This document shows positions 7,453 through 13,705 of a stretch of DNA of 21,047 nucleotides, one piece after another; within the stretch, counting starts at the first letter, position 1; the number at the start of each line of letters is the position of its first letter. A program made the position numbers and the translations under genes. Under the pieces are notes generated by a model. The model made no database searches. It was not told the DNA's origin and saw only the letters and a list, made by a program, of their open reading frames with translations. The stretch is taken from NCBI GenBank assembly GCA_018658955.1, contig JABIPM010000029.1, positions 1 to 21,047 on the forward strand, read 5' to 3'. This stretch comes from Candidatus Woesearchaeota archaeon (GTDB taxonomy: Archaea; Nanobdellota; Nanobdellia; SCGC-AAA011-G17; UBA489).

Positions 7453-8246
7453 TTCTTAACTTTATGAACCTTTAGTTCTCCATTTGCCTTTTTTAGTTCT
7501 TTTTCAATTACTTCGATAATCTCTTCAGTTTGAGCTTCAATCTCTTTTGGATTTGGAGAAGTAACTGACAGCTGGTAATTTGGCGCAGATACATAAGTTA
7601 ATGTTAGATTATATTCTTTTTCTTTTGCAAATTTGCTTGCTTTTTCTAAAGCTTTTTTTATTATTTCTACTCCATCTCCTGCAAGACAGGTGATTTCTAG
7701 ATTTTTTAATTCTTTGATTTCTTTAGGTTTTAATCTGATCTTGATTGTTTCTTCTAATGCATCTGCAAGTTTTTTGTCTATTCCAATTTCTTTTAATGGA
7801 CTTTCATCTAATTCTTCTGCAACAGTTTGAAAGGCTTCAGAAATTGATTCATAATTGCCTTTAATTTTTTCAAGAATAGTTTGATGGGTTTTTTTTACAT
7901 CTAATTTTAATTGTTTTGAAATTGATTCAATAATTTTTAGACATTTATCTTTTAATTTGTCTTCTCTTATTTTGTTTAATTTTTGTCCTGTAGTTACTCT
8001 TCTTAGAGATAAATCTAAGTTTCCATATCTTTCATTTTTTCTTAAAACTTTACAGATTATTTTTTTATTTTCTTTTACAAAATCTCTGATAGTTCTGATT
8101 CTACCAGGGGATATTTCTGAAATATGTATGATTCCTTCTTGCTCATACTCATCAAGTTTAACAAAAACTGTGGTTTTTAATATCTTTTTTACGGTACATG
8201 CAACAATCTCCCCTTCATCCGGGAAGCCTGATTTCTTCTGATGCAT
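7449..8246 (-). CDS. eif2a: Translation initiation factor aIF2, alpha subunit
   Basis: The alpha subunit of the heterotrimeric aIF2, which brings initiator Met-tRNA to the small ribosomal subunit. The 265 residues match the family length. The N-terminal S1/OB domain (about 10-85) has the expected GEIVACTVKKI, then VFVKLDEYEQEGIIHISEIS, GRIRTIRDFVKENKKIICKVL and NLDLSLRRV. A helical middle domain follows (about 90-175), then the C-terminal alpha-beta domain (about 180-265) that contacts the gamma subunit. Its ATG overlaps the S27e stop codon by one base (TAATG) and its stop overlaps the Nop10 start by four bases. High confidence from sequence and context together. Confidence 0.96.
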   Translation of the reverse strand: MHQKKSGFPDEGEIVACTVKKILKTTVFVKLDEYEQEGIIHISEISPGRIRTIRDFVKENKKIICKVLRKNERYGNLDLSLRRVTTGQKLNKIREDKLKDKCLKIIESISKQLKLDVKKTHQTILEKIKGNYESISEAFQTVAEELDESPLKEIGIDKKLADALEETIKIRLKPKEIKELKNLEITCLAGDGVEIIKKALEKASKFAKEKEYNLTLTYVSAPNYQLSVTSPNPKEIEAQTEEIIEVIEKELKKANGELKVHKVKK

Positions 8247-8434
8247 TAGGTTAATACCTCAAGAATTCTAGCCTTGATAATTCCTTTTCCGCCACTTGGT
8301 TCTGCAAGAACTTTTCCACAAACTGTACAAATTACTTTTGTAGATGGTTTTCCAAATATTACTTGGTCATTCTTACATTTTGAGCAACATACTTTTATGA
8401 ATTTACTTTTTGGTTCTTTGATTAATTCTGTCAT
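8246..8434 (-). CDS. rps27e: Ribosomal protein S27e
   Basis: Zinc-ribbon protein of the archaeal/eukaryotic small ribosomal subunit, 62 residues, the usual archaeal size. CSKC at about 17-20 and CTVC at about 36-39 form the four-Cys zinc site. The C-terminal LAEPSGGKGIIKARILEVL is diagnostic. The TATA-like TTTATAAA at 8459-8466 is centred about 28 bases before the ATG, so this gene starts the S27e-aIF2-alpha-Nop10-PAC2 transcript, probably leaderless. In most archaea L44e lies immediately upstream on the same strand. Here an opposite-strand gene (8523-8759) separates them, so S27e has its own promoter. Confidence 0.95.
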   Translation of the reverse strand: MTELIKEPKSKFIKVCCSKCKNDQVIFGKPSTKVICTVCGKVLAEPSGGKGIIKARILEVLT

Positions 8435-8458
8435 TTTATGGTTTTTCTCCCAGTTTTC

Positions 8459-8466
8459 TTTATAAA
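8459..8466 (-). promoter_or_regulatory. TATA box of the S27e-aIF2-alpha-Nop10-PAC2 operon
   Basis: TTTATAAA, a palindrome, is centred about 28 bases before the S27e ATG at 8434. It forms one half of a divergent promoter pair with 8491-8499. Confidence 0.55.
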
Positions 8467-8490
8467 TTTTGTCTTTTGATACTCCATAAT

Positions 8491-8499
8491 GTTTAAATA
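8491..8499 (+). promoter_or_regulatory. TATA box of the inserted two-TM gene
   Basis: GTTTAAATA centred at 8495 is 28 bases before the ATG at 8523, fitting a nearly leaderless transcript. No Shine-Dalgarno is visible. Confidence 0.5.
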
Positions 8500-8522
8500 T
8501 GAGTTCATTTATAAATTGAGTG

Positions 8523-8759
8523 ATGAGAGGGATTAAAATTAAGAAACAAGCTGGTTCTTACACTACCCACAGGCTATTAACTTTTCTGGCAGTTATGTTA
8601 GGAATTTTAACAACAATTTTATTATTTAATTCATATTCTATTACTAGTATTACTGGATATAACGTTCTTGAAGAATTGTACGGTAACCTTGCATCAATGG
8701 TTCTAGTATTGGTAATTGTTGTATTAATTGCAATTTATTTAAAATTAGTAGAAAATTAA
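8523..8759 (+). CDS. Small two-TM membrane protein inside ribosomal gene cluster
   Basis: Unrecognised 78-residue membrane protein. A basic N-terminus (MRGIKIKKQ) precedes TM1 at about 17-36 and TM2 at about 57-75. The loop between them (NSYSITSITGYNVLEELYGN) has mixed polarity. By the positive-inside rule both ends are cytoplasmic and the loop is outside. I take the ATG at 8523 over the GTG at 8520 because of the TATA box at 8491-8499. The gene sits between L44e and S27e on the opposite strand, and its TAA interlocks with the L44e TAA over four bases. It is probably real: the frame is hydrophobic in a way that is not a shadow of anything on the other strand. Function unknown. Confidence 0.72.
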   Translation: MRGIKIKKQAGSYTTHRLLTFLAVMLGILTTILLFNSYSITSITGYNVLEELYGNLASMVLVLVIVVLIAIYLKLVEN

Positions 8760-9076
8760 TTTTGTGTTTCTATAATGAATTTTCTTGATCTTACTTTTGA
8801 AGATTTTACTTGCATTTTTTTACAAACACTACATTTTAATCTATAATCTGATTTTTTAGAAGTTTTTGCTCCAGTTCTCTTGAACGCGGAGATAGCTTTT
8901 CTTGATTTTGAACCGTGATTACCGAATCCTGCCTTTCCTCTGCCTCTAGCTGTTAAACGTGCTAATGATCCTGCTTTTAGGGTACCCCTATCTCTTTTCT
9001 TTGCAACTGTTAGACTGTATTCTGTTTGAGTCTTACAATATGGGCAAAACGTTTTGCTAATTTTAGGTATTTTCAA
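8756..9076 (-). CDS. rpl44e: Ribosomal protein L44e (TTG start)
   Basis: Zinc-containing protein of the large ribosomal subunit near the E site. Its 106 residues are somewhat longer than the usual archaeal length of about 92-95. The N-terminus (M)KIPKISKTFCPYC carries Cys11 and Cys14; LKCSVCKK near the C-terminus supplies the other two ligands. The middle is Arg/Lys/Gly-rich, as expected for rRNA contact. The only usable start that keeps the conserved MKIPK beginning is TTG at 9076-9074. The in-frame TGA just upstream excludes anything longer, and AGAGGA lies eight bases before it. The start overlaps the end of the Gins51 gene by 14 bases, so the two are probably co-transcribed. Confidence 0.93.
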   Translation of the reverse strand: MKIPKISKTFCPYCKTQTEYSLTVAKKRDRGTLKAGSLARLTARGRGKAGFGNHGSKSRKAISAFKRTGAKTSKKSDYRLKCSVCKKMQVKSSKVRSRKFIIETQN

Positions 9077-9683
9077 TTTTCATTTCCTCTGCCCTTTTTC
9101 TTTTAATCAACAATTCTGCTGTTTTTTGTGGAAGAAAGGACATTTCTTCTTTTTCGAATGGACCGTACGTATTTAAATCGTCAGCCACGAATTTTGGAAC
9201 AGGATGAAGGAATCTTATCATCTTGTTTCCAGTAGATGCATTTTGTCCTGTTTTTATATCTTTTGGTAGTTTCTTTTGGGCGATTTTTACTTTTTTCCCA
9301 GCTACTGCATTTTTCAGTATTCCTTCTCTATATATGTTTAGTAGTTCAAGGACTTCTCTGTAGAGTCTTTTTTCCTCTTTTAGCATATTTGTCCCCGATT
9401 CTCTTACTTCTGCTCTAGAAGAAAGCATTGCTAAATTAATAATCTTATTTTCTCTTTTTTCATAGAATTCTTTTAGAATTTTTCTTGCATTTTCCAGCTG
9501 TAGCTGTGTTTTCTTGGAGTCTCCGGAAAATATTGAATCTGATGTCTTTTCTGTCTCTAACACTGCTGTTTTTTCTTGGAGATATTGGCTAGTTTGTTCA
9601 AAAAAATCATCATCTAATTTTTGCAATTCTTGATTAATTTTTTCTTTTCTAAGTAATTCGAATAAGGTTTCAAAGGTTAACAT
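9063..9683 (-). CDS. gins51: DNA replication factor GINS, Gins51/Gins15 type
   Basis: Subunit of the archaeal GINS complex, which joins the MCM helicase at the replication fork. The N-terminal half is helical (LTFETLFELLRKEKINQEL, then DDDFFEQTSQYL), the A domain. The C-terminal 50 residues are the B domain: IRFLHPVPKFVADDLNTYGP, then FEKEEMSFLPQKTAELLIKR. A-then-B order identifies the Gins51 rather than the Gins23 subunit. I prefer the ATG at 9683 (206 residues) because GGAGA lies six bases upstream; the ATG at 9707 would add eight residues. The stop lies inside the L44e gene. Linkage of Gins51 to the L44e/S27e/aIF2-alpha genes is a known archaeal association between replication and translation genes. 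Confidence 0.88.
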   Translation of the reverse strand: MLTFETLFELLRKEKINQELQKLDDDFFEQTSQYLQEKTAVLETEKTSDSIFSGDSKKTQLQLENARKILKEFYEKRENKIINLAMLSSRAEVRESGTNMLKEEKRLYREVLELLNIYREGILKNAVAGKKVKIAQKKLPKDIKTGQNASTGNKMIRFLHPVPKFVADDLNTYGPFEKEEMSFLPQKTAELLIKRKRAEEMKIENT

Positions 9684-9741
9684 TTTGGATTCTCCAGAAA
9701 TATTCATTTACAGGTATTTATTAAATTTTAGGTCAGGAAGG

Positions 9742-9750
9742 CTTATAATG
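9742..9750. promoter_or_regulatory. Palindromic TATA box between GINS and TruD
   Basis: CTTATAATG contains the palindrome TTATAA at 9743-9748. It is centred 25 bases before the TruD ATG at 9771 on the plus strand. Read on the minus strand it would start the GINS transcript near 9718. A second minus-strand candidate is TTTAATAAA at about 9717-9726. Confidence 0.5.
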
Positions 9751-9770
9751 GATTCTTGAGGGCTTTATAT

Positions 9771-10688
9771 ATGAAATTTAAATATATTGAAGAAGATTTC
9801 AAGGTAAAGGAAGATCCCTGTTTTGAATTAAAATCCTCTGGTGAATTTGCATGCTTTAAATTAATTAAAAAAAATTGGAATACTCCTTCAGTTATTGAAA
9901 CAATTGCTAAAAAATTAAGAATTTCTACAAAATCAATTGGTTATGCAGGTAACAAAGATAAGTTCGCAATCACTGAACAATATATTACGATTCCTCTTTC
10001 TGAAAGCGAAGTTGAAAATGTTGAAAATTTAAATTTAAATGGAGTTTCAATAAAATTTGTTGGCTGGTTAACTGAAAGAATTACTTTGGGTTTTTTGAAA
10101 GGAAATAAATTCAAAATTGTTGTTAGACAATGTGATAATGAAAAAACATTTTCTTTTGACAAAGTTAAGAATTTATATGGCCCTCAGAGATTTGGTGTTG
10201 GAAATCAAAATGTGGAAGTCGGTAGGGCGCTATTGAAAAAAAACTTTGAGTTGGCTTGTAAATTGTTAAAACTTGAGGTGGAAGATAGAAACTTTGTAAA
10301 TATCTTGGCAAGTTTAGATGCAAGGGTTTTAAGAATTTATATTAGTGCTTATCAATCGTGGTTGTGGAATAATGTAGCAAATAGAATAGAAAATATGGAT
10401 GAACTAGAAGTTTTTGGATTTTTAACCGATTGTAAAGACGATAATGTTGCAAAATATTATGAAGAAATATTAACTAAGGAGGGAATCAAGAGAGAAGATT
10501 TTTTGATTAAACAGTTAAAAAAAATTAGTATGGAGGGTACTAAAAGAAAATTATATTTAGATATAAATAATTTTTCTTATATTTGGGAATCGGATGAGAT
10601 GTTTCCCGGAAAAAACAAATGCACCCTAACATTTGAGTTAGGTAAGGGATCTTATGCAACTGTTTTGATAGATTATTTGTTTTATTGA
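9771..10688 (+). CDS. truD: tRNA pseudouridine synthase TruD
   Basis: TruD-family pseudouridine synthase; in bacteria it modifies tRNA-Glu position 13, and archaeal members modify tRNA. GYAGNKDKFAITEQ at 57-70 holds the catalytic Asp63. LYGPQRFGVGNQ at 135-146, SAYQSWLWNNV at about 192-202 and the final FELGKGSYATVLIDYLF are the other family motifs. At 305 residues it is short for an archaeal TruD, which is commonly near 400. The compaction seems to lie in the insertion domain between the FGVGN and AYQSW motifs. The ATG at 9771 is chosen over an in-frame TTG at 9756 because the TATA box at 9742-9750 then sits at the standard distance. Transcribed divergently from GINS. Confidence 0.94.
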   Translation: MKFKYIEEDFKVKEDPCFELKSSGEFACFKLIKKNWNTPSVIETIAKKLRISTKSIGYAGNKDKFAITEQYITIPLSESEVENVENLNLNGVSIKFVGWLTERITLGFLKGNKFKIVVRQCDNEKTFSFDKVKNLYGPQRFGVGNQNVEVGRALLKKNFELACKLLKLEVEDRNFVNILASLDARVLRIYISAYQSWLWNNVANRIENMDELEVFGFLTDCKDDNVAKYYEEILTKEGIKREDFLIKQLKKISMEGTKRKLYLDINNFSYIWESDEMFPGKNKCTLTFELGKGSYATVLIDYLFY

Positions 10689-10699
10689 ACTGGGAAAGA

Positions 10700-10707
10700 T
10701 ATATAAA
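10700..10707 (+). promoter_or_regulatory. TATA box, promoter of Ig-like surface protein gene
   Basis: TATATAAA centred at about 10703 predicts initiation near 10730, one base before the ATG at 10731. This favours that codon over the ATG at 10725. Confidence 0.55.
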
Positions 10708-10730
10708 TTTGTAAATGCTAATTTATGCTT

Positions 10731-12506
10731 ATGAGGGGTACAAATAGAGAGAGGAAGTTACTTCATGAGCATGAAGCATTTTTATTTATTTTCTTAGCAG
10801 TGTTTTTACTTGGAGGTTTTGCTTTATGGGGTGCTGATGTACATGCAGTAGAATATTATCTTGAAGGTGCTGAACTTTCCACTGAAGGATTAAATCTTGT
10901 CGAGGTTTTGCTTGAAGAAGGAAAAATTGTAGATATTTCTGTTAAAAATTCTGAAAAAGAAGAGTTGGTTGATTCTGCTATCGTGATATATGAAGTAGAC
11001 TTGCAATGTAATTCTTTAGATTCTGAAAGTTTAGATTCTGAAAGTGGATGCGAGTACTTATCTTTAAATCTTCCAAGTGTATTAACCGTGTATCCTGAAG
11101 AAATTGTAAATATTGGTTTGGAATTTTTTCCTGAAGAAAGAGTGGAACTTAGTGCAGTGGTTAATATTATTACCAATAAAGGTGTAAACTCTTTTAGTTT
11201 TGAATTCAAGGTAGTTGATGAATTAGAAGTTGTCGAAGTTGAAAAAATAATTGATGTTGAAGTAGAAGAAAATCCTATTTTGGATTTGATTGAAAGAATT
11301 GTTGCAATGGGGAAGGAATTGACTTCTATTGAAGATGTTCCTGCAGAGATTTATACTGGTGAAAAAATAGTGTTTGTTGATGATGAAACTTCTTTAGGAT
11401 TTACAGATTCGATGTTAAATTTTGGCCCTTTAGATATTGAAGAAGGTGAACAAAAAACTAAAAAATTAGGAATTGAAAATTTAGGATTAGAAGATTTAAT
11501 TATTGAAGGTATAAGAAAAGATGAATCCTTGATAGTTGACCCTTCAAAGAAAATGGCCCTGATTGGCGGTGAAAGAAAATACGTGGAAATTACTTGCGCA
11601 CCTATTGAAGAAAGAGTGGTTGAAAATATAATTGTTTTAGAAACTAGTCGTGGAGAGGTTGAAATAAAGCTTTTCTGTGAAGGTGTACTGGCCAGTGAAA
11701 AAATAGTAGATGAAACTGCACCAATAATCAATATTTTAAAACCACTTGAAGGTAAGGTTGGTGACTCTGTGGAAGTTTCTGTTGAAGCATTCGATGAGGG
11801 AACAATACTCGAAGTTGCAGTGCTTAAAGTTTATTTTAATTCGGTAGTAATGAAGAGATTTGTTGAACCTACAGAGTTAAATTCTAATAAGTATGATTTT
11901 GAATTGGATATTTCTAGGTTTTCAGGTATAGGTGAACTAAGAGTTGAGGCAGTGGATCATGCAGGAAATGTTGGTGTTTCTGAAATTATCGCTTTATGGA
12001 TTGAAGAAAATGAATTAGAATTAGATGAAGAATTTGAGTTACTTGATCCCGAAATTTTAATAACTTATCCTGATGGGGGCGTAATTGGTTCTCCCGATTT
12101 AATGAATGTTCAAGGAATTGTTGGAGAAGTAGATGTTGAAGTAAAATTTGAAACTTTAGAAGGAGATTTCAATTTTAAGTTTAGAGGTGGAAAAGCTGAT
12201 AGAGTCAATGAATTAGAAATTACCTCCGAAGATATTAATTTTAGAGATATTTCTGGAACATTAAGGGTGATTGATTTACCTGATGAATTATTAAAAAATA
12301 CCCTAATCACTCTTGAATCTAAAACTGTTATCCTTCCAATGTTTAAACCTAAGAATTATGTTTCCGGAGAAAGAATAGGTGTGGCATACTTTAGAGAAGA
12401 TGGTTCTCAATTCGCAATAAATCCTGAAGATGTTTTGAATTTTTATGAAGAAGGAGAGTTATTATATGTTGAATTTGTAGGGGACGCATTGGTTTCTAAT
12501 CTTTAG
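10731..12506 (+). CDS. Large acidic surface protein with Ig-like domains
   Basis: Secreted or membrane-anchored protein of 591 residues, not a named family. A basic, His-containing N-terminus precedes a hydrophobic segment at about 17-32. A very acidic ectodomain follows. At about 225-318 LNFGPLDIEEGEQKTKKLGI and ENLGLEDLIIEGI resemble ASPM/SPD-2/Hydin-type Ig domains. At about 330-424 APIINILKPLEGKVGDSVEV through ELRVEAVDHAGNVG is a typical bacterial/archaeal Ig-like repeat. A third beta domain starts near ILITYPDGGVIGSPD. No C-terminal anchor is visible, so the N-terminal helix is likely the anchor. LDSES is duplicated at residues 96-105. The next gene starts ten bases after the stop with an RBS overlapping that stop, so the two products are probably made together. 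Confidence 0.8.
   Translation: MRGTNRERKLLHEHEAFLFIFLAVFLLGGFALWGADVHAVEYYLEGAELSTEGLNLVEVLLEEGKIVDISVKNSEKEELVDSAIVIYEVDLQCNSLDSESLDSESGCEYLSLNLPSVLTVYPEEIVNIGLEFFPEERVELSAVVNIITNKGVNSFSFEFKVVDELEVVEVEKIIDVEVEENPILDLIERIVAMGKELTSIEDVPAEIYTGEKIVFVDDETSLGFTDSMLNFGPLDIEEGEQKTKKLGIENLGLEDLIIEGIRKDESLIVDPSKKMALIGGERKYVEITCAPIEERVVENIIVLETSRGEVEIKLFCEGVLASEKIVDETAPIINILKPLEGKVGDSVEVSVEAFDEGTILEVAVLKVYFNSVVMKRFVEPTELNSNKYDFELDISRFSGIGELRVEAVDHAGNVGVSEIIALWIEENELELDEEFELLDPEILITYPDGGVIGSPDLMNVQGIVGEVDVEVKFETLEGDFNFKFRGGKADRVNELEITSEDINFRDISGTLRVIDLPDELLKNTLITLESKTVILPMFKPKNYVSGERIGVAYFREDGSQFAINPEDVLNFYEEGELLYVEFVGDALVSNL
11016..11045 (+). repeat. 15-bp tandem duplication (LDSES x2)
   Basis: TTAGATTCTGAAAGT occurs twice in perfect tandem, adding five codons in frame to the surface protein at 10731-12506. 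The lack of divergence suggests a recent event. Confidence 0.9.
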
Positions 12507-12510
12507 GTGT
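12505..12510 (+). promoter_or_regulatory. RBS AGGTGT overlapping upstream stop codon
   Basis: TAGGTGT joins the stop codon of the 10731 gene to the Shine-Dalgarno of the ATG at 12516, spaced six bases. The apparent GTG start at 12507 is part of this RBS. Confidence 0.6.
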
Positions 12511-12515
12511 GTTGT

Positions 12516-13658
12516 ATGAAATTTGTTTCAATTTTAACTATCTTGTTTTTTCTTGTTTGTTCTTTTGTGATTGCTGGCCCTGGCCCTATTGATCCTGAGC
12601 CCTTTGCTCAGATAATTGATGAACCTTCAAACACTGTGCAGTATATTTCTTCTGATCCTTCTGAAGCATGGGACGGAATAACTAACAAATCAAACCTTAC
12701 AGTATTATCTAGATATGTTGTAGGTGAAGTGGAATATCCTGTTGGACAAGTTCTTTTGAATTTTAGAGATGTGAATGATTCACCTCAAAATGCATCTCTT
12801 GCCGAGCTGACTATTGATATTGATATTGATGACAAAAAAGTTTTGTATGAAGTTTCTGGTGTGGGTGCAGCACTTGGAAATATTGATATGTTTATTGAAA
12901 AAAATTCAGAATATAATGCAATTCATATTTGTGAAGGTGCGAGTTTATTAGCTACTGTAGGCGATAGTTTATGTGCTGCAAACGGAGGAACTCCAACAAC
13001 AATTTTTCCAAGAGGGGATACAAAAGGATATACAGTTTCAACTTTTTCAGATACATTGACTGGTAAAGATTACTGGAAAGTCGAAGGATTAAGTGGAACA
13101 GGTTTACATTTATTTAACATTTTATTTGGTGGTGCAGGCGGTCCAAAGACTGTGAAAGAAGGAGGGACTTTAGATTTAGATGATGAACCGGAAAAAGAAT
13201 ATGTTTCTAAGGAAAAGATTGAGTACTTTATTAGATTTGAAGAGAAAAATTATAGATTTGTTGTGAACTATTTGGATTCTGAAAGTAAATATGCCTCTAT
13301 TTATTCTGAGGAAGGAGATTATTCATTTATTGTTTCTAAAGAAGATACTGAAGAATTTGATTTTAATGGAGATGGGACTGTTGATGTTTTGTTAAAGATC
13401 TTAGATTTAGATTATCCTCATGTTTATGCAGAGTTATTAGTAATTGAACCTAAAAAAGAATATGGTTCTTTTGAGAAAAGTGAAAAAACTAAAAAAACGA
13501 GAGAGTATACTAATGTAGGGATGTGGAGTAAGTTTGTAAAGCTTGCAGGGGGCACCTGGAGTCAAATACTTACGTTCTTTTTACTTTTAGTGTTGGTTGT
13601 AGGGTTCTTTGGAGTAATTGGTTGGAAACTACTTTCTAAGATATTTAATGCTAATTAA
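12516..13658 (+). CDS. Type I membrane surface protein with Ca-binding-like loop
   Basis: Unrecognised 380-residue protein with a cleavable-looking signal peptide (MKFVSILTILFFLVCSFVIA, then GPGP) and a C-terminal TM helix at about 353-375 followed by a short basic tail (KLLSKIFNAN). The ectodomain is therefore outside and anchored at the C-terminus. At 282-290 DFNGDGTVD matches an EF-hand/dockerin-type calcium loop; only one copy is seen, so it is not a full dockerin. A Lys/Glu/Thr-rich stalk (EKSEKTKKTREY) precedes the TM. Translation appears coupled to the large Ig-like protein upstream. Their opposite anchoring (N-terminal versus C-terminal) would let both ectodomains meet on the cell surface; that pairing is inference. 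Confidence 0.8.
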   Translation: MKFVSILTILFFLVCSFVIAGPGPIDPEPFAQIIDEPSNTVQYISSDPSEAWDGITNKSNLTVLSRYVVGEVEYPVGQVLLNFRDVNDSPQNASLAELTIDIDIDDKKVLYEVSGVGAALGNIDMFIEKNSEYNAIHICEGASLLATVGDSLCAANGGTPTTIFPRGDTKGYTVSTFSDTLTGKDYWKVEGLSGTGLHLFNILFGGAGGPKTVKEGGTLDLDDEPEKEYVSKEKIEYFIRFEEKNYRFVVNYLDSESKYASIYSEEGDYSFIVSKEDTEEFDFNGDGTVDVLLKILDLDYPHVYAELLVIEPKKEYGSFEKSEKTKKTREYTNVGMWSKFVKLAGGTWSQILTFFLLLVLVVGFFGVIGWKLLSKIFNAN

Positions 13659-13673
13659 GCTTATTTCGCTAAA

Positions 13674-13682
13674 TTTATATAT
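13674..13682 (+). promoter_or_regulatory. TATA box, leaderless promoter of FtsY gene
   Basis: TTTATATAT centred at 13678 lies 28 bases before the ATG at 13706. Confidence 0.5.
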
Positions 13683-13705
13683 CTCTTTTTGATGACATCT
13701 ATAAG

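Noticed and set aside
11351..11731. Leftward frame opposite the Ig-like surface protein
   Set aside because: Ser/Ile/Phe-rich complement of an acidic coding region; no start signals.
12516..13658. Dockerin domain in the type I membrane protein
   Set aside because: Only one DxNxDGxxD loop is visible; a dockerin needs two, and the flanking sequence does not fit.
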